DNA of 35,561 nucleotides from Candidatus Saccharibacteria bacterium CG10_big_fil_rev_8_21_14_0_10_47_8 (GCA_002793885.1 PFEG01000041.1:1-35561), one strand, 5' to 3'. Counted from the stretch's first letter, positions 14,952 to 23,247 are shown. The notes: generated from the sequence alone by a model not told the origin. A program made the numbers and translations.

Positions 14952-15464
14952 ATGGCAGAGTTACCTGACAAACAAATAAAGCGACTAAGGACTTTAATTG
15001 CTGAAGCAGAGACCAGTTTGGCCGCTGCTAAAGAGTTATTGGTGAGCCTGGTAGGCGACGATCCGGTCTTGCTCGACAAGGTGAAAGATACTTCTATGGG
15101 CAAGGTAATAGAAGGTGTTTTTGATGGCCAGACAATGGTTGGTTCCGATGGCAAAACCTATCCGGTGCCAGCCAATTACGCCAGCAAGTCAAAGCTCGTC
15201 CAGGGTGATATTTTAAAACTGACCATCGCTGATGATGGGGCGTTTATGTACAAGCAAATCGGCCCGATTCCCAGAAAACAGATCGTCGGCGTGCTTAACC
15301 AAAAAGACGGCCACTATTTCGTGGACACTAGCGATAAAAAATATCGGGTACTGCTGGCTAGCGTTACATACTTCAAGGCTAAACCCGGGGATCAGGTAAG
15401 CATAAACGTGCCGGAAGACGACAGCGTTAACGCCGAGTGGGCCGCCTTAGAAGCAGCCCTGTAG
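14952..15464 (+). CDS. Conserved-looking unknown protein, coiled coil plus beta domain
   Basis: A 170-aa protein with two parts. Residues 1-45 form a charged, Ala/Leu-rich helix (DKQIKRLRTLIAEAETSLAAAKELLVSLVG) able to make a coiled coil. Residues 46-160 are beta-rich with regularly spaced glycines (GKVIEGVFDGQTMVGSDGKTYPVPANYASK, then LVQGDILKLTIADDGAFMYKQIGP, then KKYRVLLASVTYFKAKPGDQVSINVP), reminiscent of a small barrel. I believe similar proteins are widespread in Patescibacteria, but this is memory, not a search. It is cytoplasmic. Its own promoter between rplL and dnaX suggests independent, perhaps high, expression. Function unknown. Confidence 0.75.
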   Translation: MAELPDKQIKRLRTLIAEAETSLAAAKELLVSLVGDDPVLLDKVKDTSMGKVIEGVFDGQTMVGSDGKTYPVPANYASKSKLVQGDILKLTIADDGAFMYKQIGPIPRKQIVGVLNQKDGHYFVDTSDKKYRVLLASVTYFKAKPGDQVSINVPEDDSVNAEWAALEAAL

Positions 15465-15531
15465 CTTTTGACTATTGCACAACGCCTATTAGCCGCTTCC
15501 TAAGGTATACTTAGCGTCTATATAGGGGCAG

Positions 15532-15619
15532 GCCCAGTAGTAGACTTTCGCGTTGTCCGTCTTGGGCGGGCCTAGCAGTCGACAGTAAGTCGACTGGTCG
15601 CGAAAGCTCACTACTGGGC
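15532..15619 (+). ncRNA. Candidate structured RNA upstream of dnaX
   Basis: Four nested or adjacent stems can be read directly. P1 pairs GCCCAGTAGT (15532-15541) with ACTACTGGGC (15610-15619). P2 pairs CTTTCGCG (15545-15552) with CGCGAAAG (15599-15606). Inside are P3, GTCCGTC/GGCGGGC (15555-15561 and 15565-15571, UUG loop), and P4, CAGTCGAC/GTCGACTG (15576-15583 and 15589-15596). Together they form a long stem capped by a three-way junction. No T tract follows. A TATACT box at 15506-15511 could start it. The place matches SRP RNA in some Firmicutes, but the SRP signature sequence is absent. It may be an independent small RNA or a dnaX leader. Confidence 0.55.
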
Positions 15620-15625
15620 AAGCGT

Positions 15626-15631
15626 TATAAT
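15626..15631 (+). promoter_or_regulatory. TATAAT box just before dnaX
   Basis: A perfect -10 hexamer TATAAT lies 10 nt before the dnaX ATG, immediately after the folded RNA candidate. No good -35 is visible at 17 bp. GGAGG (15632-15636) sits 5 nt before the ATG, so a full-length mRNA from upstream also has a proper ribosome-binding site. Confidence 0.35.
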
Positions 15632-15641
15632 GGAGGCGTAA

Positions 15642-17078
15642 ATGGGTCAAGCACTATATAGAAAGTACCGTTCGCGTTCACTTGATGAGGTGGTTGGGCA
15701 AGAGCACATCGTTAAGACTCTTAAAAATGCCCTAAAAAATAATAAAATCAGCCACGCTTACTTATTTACCGGCCCTAAGGGGGTCGGTAAAACCAGCGTG
15801 GCACGCATTTTGGCTCATGAAATAAACCAACTGCCGTATAGCGGCGATACAGTCAATCTCGATATCATTGAAATAGACGCCGCCAGCAACCGCCGGATAG
15901 ACGAAATCCGCGATTTACGCGAAAAGGTACACATCGCGCCAACCGCGGCTAAATACAAGGTCTATATCATCGATGAAGTGCACATGTTAACCAAAGAGGC
16001 CTTTAACGCCCTCCTAAAAACCCTCGAGGAGCCGCCGGCCCACTGTGTATTTATCCTAGCGACTACCGAGGCCCATAAGCTGCCCGAAACAATTATCAGC
16101 CGAACTCAACGATTTACCTTCAAGCCAATCAACAAAAAACAGACCGCTGACCACCTAGAAAAAATTTCTTTGAATGAGAACATCGATATCACCAGAGGCG
16201 CGTTGGAGCTGCTAGCCGAACATGGAGAAGGCAGTTTTCGTGACAGCATCAGCCTACTAGATCAGTTAAGTTCTTCACGGCAAAAAATTATCGAAGAGAC
16301 CGTCAGGGCAACCTTAGGCCTACCATCCGAAAATCTTATAAACGACCTGCTGGCGGCGATTAAAAACGGTGAGAATACTGTGCTAGTGAAGCTTCTGGAC
16401 AGCCTGCGAGACCAGGCCGTAGACCCGGTGGCCGTAAGCACCAATTTAAGTCGAAAAGTCCGCGGTTTGCTGCTTGACGAATCGGCTTCTAATATCGACA
16501 TTCAGCTGCTAAGAAACTTACTGGAAGTTAGCTCCAGCGCTCATCCACGGTCGAGTCTAGAAATCTGTCTTTTGGAAGCCTGCTTGGCATCTGCTAAAAC
16601 CGACGTAATCTCAAAAAATGTAGTGGCCAGTGTAGCGGCCAACACCGAGACTGAAATTGCCGTTAAAAAAGTTTTAGACGCTCCCGTAAATAATTCCAAA
16701 CCTCAACCGGAAGCGCCAAGTGGCGATTTTAAACTGGAAGATTGGCCCCACGTAATAGATAAGGTCAAAAGTGAGGCGACCTCCCTTTATACGGCTCTTC
16801 GTTTGGCCGTACCAAGCCTGTCGGACAACAAACTAACTTTAGCGTTCCAGTTTCCGTTGCACCAAAAAAAGGTAGCGACAAGCAAGGCCAAGGATTTAAT
16901 TGGGCGTCTAGTTGAGCAAGTATCCGGAGCTAAAATGTCAATTGAGTGCATAGTCGATAAATCCATCCAGCCTCAAGTCGAGGTTGTAGCCCCGGTACCA
17001 CTAAACGAAGCCGAACCGGATGAACACGCCCAGACCATTAGCAGTATTTTTGGCAGCACTGAGCTGTTAGAATCTTAA
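15642..17078 (+). CDS. dnaX: DNA polymerase III subunit gamma/tau, zinc module missing
   Basis: Clamp-loader ATPase of the replisome. Walker A is GPKGVGKTS (44-52), Walker B YIIDEVHML (108-116), the sensor region ILATTEAHKLPETIISRTQRF carries the SRC-like arginine-finger segment (here SRTQRF), and SFRDSISLLDQL is the sensor 2 helix. Between Walker A and the IDAASNRRIDEIRDL strand, most bacterial DnaX proteins have a four-Cys zinc module. Here only about 14 non-Cys residues remain (INQLPYSGDTVNLD). The C-terminal tau-like part is short (478 aa total). An A AAA AAG heptamer occurs in frame at codons 408-410. Confidence 0.95.
   Translation: MGQALYRKYRSRSLDEVVGQEHIVKTLKNALKNNKISHAYLFTGPKGVGKTSVARILAHEINQLPYSGDTVNLDIIEIDAASNRRIDEIRDLREKVHIAPTAAKYKVYIIDEVHMLTKEAFNALLKTLEEPPAHCVFILATTEAHKLPETIISRTQRFTFKPINKKQTADHLEKISLNENIDITRGALELLAEHGEGSFRDSISLLDQLSSSRQKIIEETVRATLGLPSENLINDLLAAIKNGENTVLVKLLDSLRDQAVDPVAVSTNLSRKVRGLLLDESASNIDIQLLRNLLEVSSSAHPRSSLEICLLEACLASAKTDVISKNVVASVAANTETEIAVKKVLDAPVNNSKPQPEAPSGDFKLEDWPHVIDKVKSEATSLYTALRLAVPSLSDNKLTLAFQFPLHQKKVATSKAKDLIGRLVEQVSGAKMSIECIVDKSIQPQVEVVAPVPLNEAEPDEHAQTISSIFGSTELLES
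16865..16871 (+). other. Possible -1 frameshift heptamer in dnaX
   Basis: The sequence A AAA AAG stands in the zero frame (codons CAA AAA AAG), identical to the E. coli dnaX slippery heptamer. A -1 shift would add 14 codons and stop, giving a product of about 424 aa instead of 478. No upstream Shine-Dalgarno-like stimulator or downstream hairpin is obvious. Confidence 0.3.
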
Positions 17079-17098
17079 TGAGTTAATGACCAGACTGT

Positions 17099-18475
17099 AT
17101 GGATAAAGATAAATCAAAAACTATCCCTCCTCAAAACCTGGAAGCCGAGGCCAGCTTGCTGGGCAGTTTGTTAATTGATGGCGAAGCTTTGACCAAGATC
17201 GGTGATATGATCCAACCCGAGGACTTTTTTGAGCAGAAGCACAAAGTGATTTTTACCGCCATGCGGGCTCTTTATGATAAACGCAGCCCGATCGATCTGC
17301 TAACATTAAGTGAGCAGTTAAAAAGTAACGATCGGCTGGATGTAATCGGTGGTGCCGGCTACCTTACCGAGCTAACAAACTTTGTGCCAACCGCCGCGCA
17401 TGTCGAACAATACGCCCAAATAGTCGCCGACAAAGCTATCAGGCGTCGGCTGATAGCTGCCAGCCAGGATATAGCCGATGTTGGTTTTGATGAAAAAAAG
17501 AGCTTGCAGGAACTTATTGAGGAAGCTGAATCGCGGTTATTCGAAGTCAGCCAGCGCCATGTGCGGCAAGACATTACCAGCTTGGAGTCAATCCTGGGCG
17601 ACAGTTTTGACCGGATTGATGATCTGCACCGTCATAAAGGCGGGCTTCGCGGTATAGCAACCGGCCTAGCAGATATCGATAAGAAGCTGGCTGGTCTACA
17701 AAGGTCGGATCTGATCGTATTGGCCGGAAGGCCGTCAATGGGCAAGACGGCGTTGATGCTTAACATAGCCCTAAATATCGCCACCCAGTCCAAGGAAGGC
17801 GCCGTGCTGATATTTAGCCTGGAAATGAGCAAGGAACAGCTGGTAGATCGTTTGTTAGCCGCTGAGGCGGGTGTGGGAGCGTGGGCACTGCGCACCGGCG
17901 AAGGCTTGACCGACAAGGACTTTGAGCGGCTTAGCGCCGCCATGGGCCAGTTGGCCGAGGCGCCAATCTTCATTGATGACACATCAGGAATAACGGTCAG
18001 TGATTTGCGCACCAAAGCTCGCCGGCTGCATCATCAACACCCCCTGTCTGTAATAATGGTTGACTATTTGCAGCTAATGAGTGGCGGGTCACGCTATGCC
18101 ACGGTAGCTAACCGAGTGCAGGAAATTTCTGAAATCAGCCGCAGCTTAAAAATATTAGCCCGTGAGCTTAACGTACCAGTGGTAGCTCTAAGCCAGCTGA
18201 GTCGATCTGTCGAGAGCCGCTCACCGCAGATTCCCCAGCTATCAGACTTGCGTGAATCCGGCTCTATCGAACAAGATGCCGATGTAGTGGCCTTCATATA
18301 CCGTGAAGATTACTATAACCCCGATAGTAGCCGCCAAAATATCGCCGACATATTAATCAAAAAACATCGCAACGGCCCAACTTCGAATTTAGGTGAGGTA
18401 GAACTATATTTTGATAGACAACGCCAGCGTTTCCGCGATCTTGACACTAAACATGCTACGTCAACTGAAAACTAA
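17099..18475 (+). CDS. dnaB: Replicative DNA helicase DnaB
   Basis: Hexameric 5'-3' helicase that unwinds DNA at the fork. The 458-aa protein has the DnaB N-terminal helical domain (PPQNLEAEASLLGSLLID through LTNFVPTAAHVEQYA) and a RecA-like motor with Walker A GRPSMGKTA (210-218). FSLEMSKEQLVDRL, IMVDYLQLM (Walker B/H3), LSQLSRSVESR and DLRESGSIEQDADVV follow, then KHRNGPTG-like KHRNGPTSNLGEVEL. It follows dnaX by 20 nt without a clear Shine-Dalgarno, so coupling is likely. Confidence 0.96.
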   Translation: MDKDKSKTIPPQNLEAEASLLGSLLIDGEALTKIGDMIQPEDFFEQKHKVIFTAMRALYDKRSPIDLLTLSEQLKSNDRLDVIGGAGYLTELTNFVPTAAHVEQYAQIVADKAIRRRLIAASQDIADVGFDEKKSLQELIEEAESRLFEVSQRHVRQDITSLESILGDSFDRIDDLHRHKGGLRGIATGLADIDKKLAGLQRSDLIVLAGRPSMGKTALMLNIALNIATQSKEGAVLIFSLEMSKEQLVDRLLAAEAGVGAWALRTGEGLTDKDFERLSAAMGQLAEAPIFIDDTSGITVSDLRTKARRLHHQHPLSVIMVDYLQLMSGGSRYATVANRVQEISEISRSLKILARELNVPVVALSQLSRSVESRSPQIPQLSDLRESGSIEQDADVVAFIYREDYYNPDSSRQNIADILIKKHRNGPTSNLGEVELYFDRQRQRFRDLDTKHATSTEN

Positions 18476-18483
18476 TTTTTGCT

Positions 18484-18489
18484 ATACTA
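18484..18489 (+). promoter_or_regulatory. -10 box of the membrane protein gene
   Basis: TATACT ends 6 nt before the ATG at 18496 and there is no Shine-Dalgarno. TCAACT at 18461-18466 is 17 bp upstream and is a weak -35. A leaderless transcript is likely if the box is used. Confidence 0.4.
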
Positions 18490-18495
18490 ATACTT

Positions 18496-19683
18496 ATGCT
18501 TAAAGTGGTCAGTCGGCGGTTATCGCGACAGGCTTTGAAAAACGCGCTGGCTGTGCTGGGTGTAGTGTTCGGTACATATCTACTTTATATATGGCGGCTC
18601 GGGTCGCTAACGACCGGCCTTAGCCCTACTGAGTCTACGGCCCGACAGCTTAGTAGCAACCTTAGCTACATCTCGGACAACCCGATTAATGCCCCTCTGC
18701 GTTTGGTACAGTATTTAGCACAAAGCCTTGGTCACCACGGCGCATTTTATATGCGGTTTGCTTCGGTGTTCTTTATGGTGTTGTTTGTGGGCTGTCTTTA
18801 CCTGCTGCTAAAAACTTGGTTCGGGCGATTAGTTGGATTACTTGGCACGTTGCTGCTAGTAGGAACACCCTGGTTCATACTAATAGCCAGGAGCGCTAAC
18901 GCCACCGTTATGCTGCTGGCCCCTTTGGCTGTAATAGCTTCGTTTTTGTGGCTCACGAGCTCCAAAAAACAATCTAAGCTGGCCTGGCTAGCCCTGGTCT
19001 GCATAAGTGCCATCAGTTTATATATACCCGGCTTGGTCTGGTTTATTCTTGTAGCCGGCTGGATGCGCCGGCGTGAGTTGCTGGGCAGCCTAAAGTTTCA
19101 TGGGCTAGTCATAGTGTCCTTAAGCGCTTTGCTAGCCATTGCGATTATTGTTCCGCTGATATTAGCCATGGTCAACGATCTGTCAGTCGCCCGGCAACTG
19201 CTGTTACTGCCTGAGCACTGGCAGGGGCTAATTGGCAACTTAAAATCTACAGCCTGGTCTCTACTGGCACTGTTTTGGCGCACCCCTTACCACATAGACC
19301 TGATAATCGGCAGATTACCCCTGCTGAACATCACGCAGCTAGCCCTGGCAGTGTTCGGCTGTTATGCAATGTGGGCTAACGCACGGAAGGAAACATACAA
19401 TCTGCTGGCGATCCTAGCCGCCAGTATAATCTTCAGTGGCCTAAACGCTAATTTGGAGTTACTGACTTTAGCAGTCTTAGTAGTTTGCATATTTGCAGTT
19501 GCTGGCCTCCGTTATCTTTACGTAGAGTGGCGCGGCGTCTTCCCGCGCAACCCACTGCCAAAAGTACTAGCCCTTAGCCTGATGGCGCTGGTAGTCGGCA
19601 TACATCTGATGTTGGGGGTACGTTATGCTTTAGTGGCCTGGCCGCACACTCCATCCACGCATAGCCTGTACGTGATAAAATAA
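18496..19683 (+). CDS. Polytopic membrane protein, GT-C glycosyltransferase-like
   Basis: A 395-aa integral membrane protein with about nine or ten hydrophobic helices. The first (VLGVVFGTYLLYIWRLG) is followed by an extracytoplasmic-type loop, GLSPTESTARQLSSNL...NAPLRLVQYLAQSLG, and then a dense helix run starting FYMRFASVFFMVLFVGCLYLLLKTWFG and LLGTLLLVGTPWFILIAR. This order (helix 1, acidic loop, helix pairs) resembles ArnT/PMT-type GT-C enzymes. The acidic residue expected in the first loop is a single Glu in SPTE, so activity is not certain. It has its own leaderless-type promoter between dnaB and ybaB. Confidence 0.7.
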   Translation: MLKVVSRRLSRQALKNALAVLGVVFGTYLLYIWRLGSLTTGLSPTESTARQLSSNLSYISDNPINAPLRLVQYLAQSLGHHGAFYMRFASVFFMVLFVGCLYLLLKTWFGRLVGLLGTLLLVGTPWFILIARSANATVMLLAPLAVIASFLWLTSSKKQSKLAWLALVCISAISLYIPGLVWFILVAGWMRRRELLGSLKFHGLVIVSLSALLAIAIIVPLILAMVNDLSVARQLLLLPEHWQGLIGNLKSTAWSLLALFWRTPYHIDLIIGRLPLLNITQLALAVFGCYAMWANARKETYNLLAILAASIIFSGLNANLELLTLAVLVVCIFAVAGLRYLYVEWRGVFPRNPLPKVLALSLMALVVGIHLMLGVRYALVAWPHTPSTHSLYVIK

Positions 19684-19713
19684 GGTCAGTAATTAGAGGA
19701 GTTAAAGTCAACG

Positions 19714-20007
19714 ATGAGTAAATTCGACCAGGCCAAGCTACTGATGAAGGCCAGAAAACTACAAAAAGAGCTGCAGAAGGAAATCATAACTACCGAAGCG
19801 GGTGACGGGGCAGTCAAGGTAGACATCACCGGAGAACAAAAAATTAAAAAGATACACATCGACCCCGAAGCAGTTGACCTAGATGATATCGGACAGCTTG
19901 AAATGTGGATCGAGGAAGCTGTAAAGGACGCTGTTAGTCAAAGTCAGAAACTGGCCGCCGAAAAGATGCAGCCGATGATGGGAGCATTAGGCAACCTGGG
20001 ATTATAA
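19714..20007 (+). CDS. ybaB: Nucleoid-associated protein YbaB/EbfC
   Basis: A 97-aa DNA-binding dimer of the YbaB/EbfC family. It begins with a helix (KFDQAKLLMKARKLQKELQKEI) and continues with the family core ITTEAGDGAVKVDITGEQKIKKIHIDPEAV and a C-terminal helix (LEMWIEEAVKDAVSQSQKLAAEKM). AGAGGAG precedes the ATG. The ybaB-recR neighbourhood is one of the most conserved bacterial gene pairs, often downstream of dnaX, which supports the call. Confidence 0.93.
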   Translation: MSKFDQAKLLMKARKLQKELQKEIITTEAGDGAVKVDITGEQKIKKIHIDPEAVDLDDIGQLEMWIEEAVKDAVSQSQKLAAEKMQPMMGALGNLGL

Positions 20008-20170
20008 CCACGGGTTGCAATTATCAATGTTCAATTCCCAATTATTAATCAATGATCAATTGCCAATGAATAATGTAGCTTCAGGTCATGTTTGTGAATT
20101 GTTAAATGTAAATTCAATGGAAATTGTAAATTGTGAAATAAAAATTGAGCCGACGCCAGGTGGCCCTTAA
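20008..20170. repeat. Low-complexity AT-rich gap before recR
   Basis: The gap repeats ATCAAT, CAATT and AATTG words on the left (AATTATCAATGTTCAATT..., CAATGATCAATTGCCAATG) and AATTGTTAAATGTAAATT / AAATTGTAAATTGTG on the right. It is like 8627-8786. I see no promoter or terminator I can defend. Confidence 0.5.
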
Positions 20171-20782
20171 ATGAGTTTAAGTGCCATTCCACGATCGCTA
20201 GCTGCAGTTATTGAAGCCTTTGGCCAGCTGCCAGGCGTTGGACCACGCACTGCTGAACGTTATGCATATTATCTGTTGCGGGCCGATAAACTAAAGTCAA
20301 CCAGATTAGCGGAAGAGCTCGATAGGCTGCATGCCCAAGTAACTTATTGCCCCAGAACATTCGCGCTCATGGAAGTCGGCCAAAAAGTCAGCTCGCTTTA
20401 CAGCGACCCCAAACGCAACAAAAAAATGGTCGCCGTAGTGGCCGACCCTTTCGATATAATTGCGCTCGAGAAAACCAATGGTTTTTTGGGCACGTATCAC
20501 GTTTTAGGCGGCCTGGTCTCGCCAATAGACGGCATTGGACCTGAACAGCTGCACATTAAGGAGTTAGTTAAGCGAATTGACGAAGACAGAGTGGAAGAGG
20601 TGATCCTAGCCACAAACGCCAGTGTAGAAGGGGAAAGTACGGCGCTTTTGATTACACAGCAGTTGGGTGATAAAGCGGTTAAGATCACCAGGCTGGCCAG
20701 GGGCCTACCTATCGGTATCGATCTGGAATACGCCGACCAAATCACTCTGACACACGCCCTAGAAGGCCGCCAGATCTTCTAG
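20171..20782 (+). CDS. recR: Recombination mediator RecR, zinc finger degraded
   Basis: RecR works with RecF/RecO to load RecA at gaps. The 203-aa protein has the helix-hairpin-helix QLPGVGPRTAERYAYYLL (19-36). A Toprim domain follows (VAVVADPFDIIALEKTNGFLGTYHVLGGLVSPIDGIGPEQLHI, VEEVILATNASVEGESTALLI), then a C-terminal Walker B-like ARGLPIGIDLEYADQITLTHALEGR. In the family a C4 zinc finger stands between them; here only Cys60 (YCPRT) is left and the second pair is SSLY. The SDPKR that normally follows the finger is intact, so the site is lost cleanly. Confidence 0.95.
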   Translation: MSLSAIPRSLAAVIEAFGQLPGVGPRTAERYAYYLLRADKLKSTRLAEELDRLHAQVTYCPRTFALMEVGQKVSSLYSDPKRNKKMVAVVADPFDIIALEKTNGFLGTYHVLGGLVSPIDGIGPEQLHIKELVKRIDEDRVEEVILATNASVEGESTALLITQQLGDKAVKITRLARGLPIGIDLEYADQITLTHALEGRQIF

Positions 20783-20811
20783 GGCTTAGAGCATCTTTGC
20801 CCCACCGGTGT

Positions 20812-20817
20812 TACAAT
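20812..20817 (+). promoter_or_regulatory. -10-like box before the DHH gene
   Basis: TACAAT ends 10 nt before the ATG at 20828 and no Shine-Dalgarno is present. No -35 is convincing. The gene may equally be read through from recR. Confidence 0.3.
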
Positions 20818-20827
20818 AGATGCCATA

Positions 20828-21844
20828 ATGACTACATACAAAGAGGCTCAGGAAATACAAAGCATTATATCCGAAGCTAAAACCATAGCTATTATTCAGG
20901 CCGATAACCCTGATGTTGACAGCCTAGCCAGCTCCTTAGCACTAGAGCAAATTTTGCATGATCTAGGCAAAGACCCAATCATGTACTGCGGTGTTGATTT
21001 GCCATCATACATGCGCTATCTGCCCGGCTCTGACCGTGTTAATAAGGAAATGCCCCATAAGTTTGACGCCAGTGTGATAGTCGATACCAGTAGTGATAGC
21101 TTGCTGGAACAGCTAGACGTTTCCGGAGCTAAAGCTTGGCTGGCCGCTAAGCCAACCATCGTCATAGACCATCATGCCACCAAACCAACGATTAGTTTCG
21201 CCAACGTTATCTGCAACCACAGTGCGGTGTCTACCAGTGAAGTCATTTACGAGCTAAGTCGGCAGCTCGGTTGGGAGATTAACTTGGATGCGAAAAAACT
21301 CATCACTATGGCGATACTAAGTGACAGCCTGGGGCTAACTACCGAAGCAACATCGGCCCGCAGCATCCATATAGTCGCCGAATTAGTTGAGGGCGGTGTA
21401 AGCCTGCCAGAAATAGAAAACGCCCGCCGGGAAACAATGCGGCGCGACCCGGTATTAATACATTATAAGGGACGCTTACTAGAGCGCGTTGAGTTTCACG
21501 ATAGCAACCGCATAGCCACTTTAACTATCCCATGGGAAGAAATCGAAAAGTATAGCCCGCTATACAACCCGCCAATGCTGGTAATCGACGATATGCGGCT
21601 GGCCAAAGATACTAAGGTTGCCATTTGTTTTAAACTTTATCCAAACGGTAAAATAACAACAAAAATACGCTGCAACTGGGGCAGTGATATAGCCAACAAG
21701 CTGGCCGAGCATTTCGGCGGCGGCGGCCACCCGTACGCGGCGGGCTTTAAAATTCAAGATGGCCGTGATTTTAATACTCTCAAAAACGAGTGCATAAAAG
21801 TAGCCGCCGAGCTGCTTGATAATCTACAGGCTAAATCAACATGA
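20828..21844 (+). CDS. DHH-family phosphoesterase (NrnA-like)
   Basis: A 338-aa DHH/DHHA1 protein, the family of nanoRNases and pAp phosphatases that degrade short oligoribonucleotides. Motif I is QADNPDVDSLAS (usually HxNPDxDAxGS, so the leading His is replaced by Gln), motif II VIVDTSS, motif III IVIDHHAT, followed by NHSAVSTSEVIYEL and LSDSLGLTTEATS. The DHHA1 domain ends with the RNA-binding GGGGHPYAAGF near residues 298-308. The variant motif I may alter metal binding. Its last bases overlap the cysS start codon (ATGA), so the two are translationally coupled. Confidence 0.87.
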   Translation: MTTYKEAQEIQSIISEAKTIAIIQADNPDVDSLASSLALEQILHDLGKDPIMYCGVDLPSYMRYLPGSDRVNKEMPHKFDASVIVDTSSDSLLEQLDVSGAKAWLAAKPTIVIDHHATKPTISFANVICNHSAVSTSEVIYELSRQLGWEINLDAKKLITMAILSDSLGLTTEATSARSIHIVAELVEGGVSLPEIENARRETMRRDPVLIHYKGRLLERVEFHDSNRIATLTIPWEEIEKYSPLYNPPMLVIDDMRLAKDTKVAICFKLYPNGKITTKIRCNWGSDIANKLAEHFGGGGHPYAAGFKIQDGRDFNTLKNECIKVAAELLDNLQAKST

Positions 21845-23244
21845 AACTCTATAACACCCTAACTCGCAAAATTGAGGACCTAAAACCACTTAATCCTCCC
21901 GAAATTACGGTCTATACCTGTGGACCGACGGTTTACGATTATGCCCACATTGGGCACTGGTTTAATTATGTACGGATGGACATCCTTATTAGAGCGCTTA
22001 GTGTGGCTGGCTTTAGGCCTAAATGGGTTATGAACATTACTGATGTAGGACATTTAACCAGTGACGCCGACGAGGGCGAGGATAAGCTCGAGAAGGGCGC
22101 CCGGCGAGAAGGCAAAACCGCCTGGGAGGTTGCCGAATTTTATACCAAAGATTTTCTAGATGGTATGAAGCAACTCAACATTTTAGATCCTGACTATTTA
22201 GTTAAAGCCACCGACCACATTAACGATCAAATTACCCTGATACAAAAACTTGAAGCCAAGGGATACGCCTACGTTATCGATGACGGTGTTTACTACGACA
22301 CCAGTAAATTTACCGGCTACGCTAACTTTGCCAGACTTGATCTCGATGACCAGCAAGCCGGAGCCCGCGTATCGCTTAATCCCCAAAAACGTAATCCAAC
22401 CGACTTCGCGCTCTGGAAATTCTCGCCAAGGGATCACCGGCGAGAAATGGAATGGGAGAGCCCGTGGGGCAAGGGCTTTCCCGGTTGGCACATTGAGTGC
22501 TCAGCCATGTCAATGAAGTATTTGGGTGAGACTATTGATATTCATACCGGAGGTATTGACCACATTCCAATTCATCACACTAATGAAATCGCCCAGAGCG
22601 AAGCGGCTACTGGAAAACGATTCGCGAACTACTGGATGCATTCTAACCACGTGACGGTAAGTGGTGAAAAAATCTCCAAGTCGCTTGGTAACGGCATCAG
22701 ACTTGAAGATATAGTGAAAAGGGGCATTTCGCCCGAGGTTGTGCGCCTTCATGTACTGGAATCACATTACCGCAGCCAATCGAAGTTCAGCTGGCAGAGT
22801 CTTGAAGCCGCGCAAAATCGGCTTAAGGACCTGCAGGCCATGGCCGATCTTAGGTGGCAGTTAACTGACTCCGCCAAGCATAAACATACCGTAAACTTTA
22901 AACAACACATCTCCGCTTTGGATAGTGAACTAACCAGCGACCTCAACACTCCTCAAATACTAACCAGTCTAAGCGCTGTTTCGCACCTGCTAATGACCAA
23001 CCCAGTAACAAAAGATCAAAAAGCAGAATTTGAAGAATTTTTAGAACACATTGATGAGTCACTGGGCTTAAAACTTTTAGGTTCTCAAAACATCAGTCCC
23101 GAGCAAAAACAACTAATTGCAGAACGAGAGAAAGCACGTGCTGCTAGCGATTGGCTAACGTCCGATAAACTCCGCGATCAACTAAAAAAGCAAAATATAG
23201 AACTGCGCGATACTGAGTACGGTCCGATTTGGAATCGCAGCTAA
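21841..23244 (+). CDS. cysS: Cysteinyl-tRNA synthetase
   Basis: Class I synthetase charging tRNA-Cys. HIGH is at 36-39, and the zinc ligands of the active site are all visible: Cys27 (YTCGPTVYDYAHIGH), Cys220 (GWHIECSAM), His245 and Glu249 (HHTNEIAQSE). KISKS at 277-281 is the KMSKS equivalent. The C-terminal anticodon-binding region is present (467 aa in total, normal). Unlike DnaX and RecR in this window, its zinc site is preserved. It overlaps the upstream DHH gene by 4 nt and converges on the AI-2E gene with only 3 nt between stops and no terminator. Confidence 0.96.
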   Translation: MKLYNTLTRKIEDLKPLNPPEITVYTCGPTVYDYAHIGHWFNYVRMDILIRALSVAGFRPKWVMNITDVGHLTSDADEGEDKLEKGARREGKTAWEVAEFYTKDFLDGMKQLNILDPDYLVKATDHINDQITLIQKLEAKGYAYVIDDGVYYDTSKFTGYANFARLDLDDQQAGARVSLNPQKRNPTDFALWKFSPRDHRREMEWESPWGKGFPGWHIECSAMSMKYLGETIDIHTGGIDHIPIHHTNEIAQSEAATGKRFANYWMHSNHVTVSGEKISKSLGNGIRLEDIVKRGISPEVVRLHVLESHYRSQSKFSWQSLEAAQNRLKDLQAMADLRWQLTDSAKHKHTVNFKQHISALDSELTSDLNTPQILTSLSAVSHLLMTNPVTKDQKAEFEEFLEHIDESLGLKLLGSQNISPEQKQLIAEREKARAASDWLTSDKLRDQLKKQNIELRDTEYGPIWNRS

Positions 23245-23247
23245 GGC

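Noticed and set aside
15532..15619. SRP (4.5S) RNA upstream of dnaX
   Set aside because: The position fits, but the conserved GGAAGCAGC-type apical sequence is absent and the fold is a three-way junction rather than a single helix.
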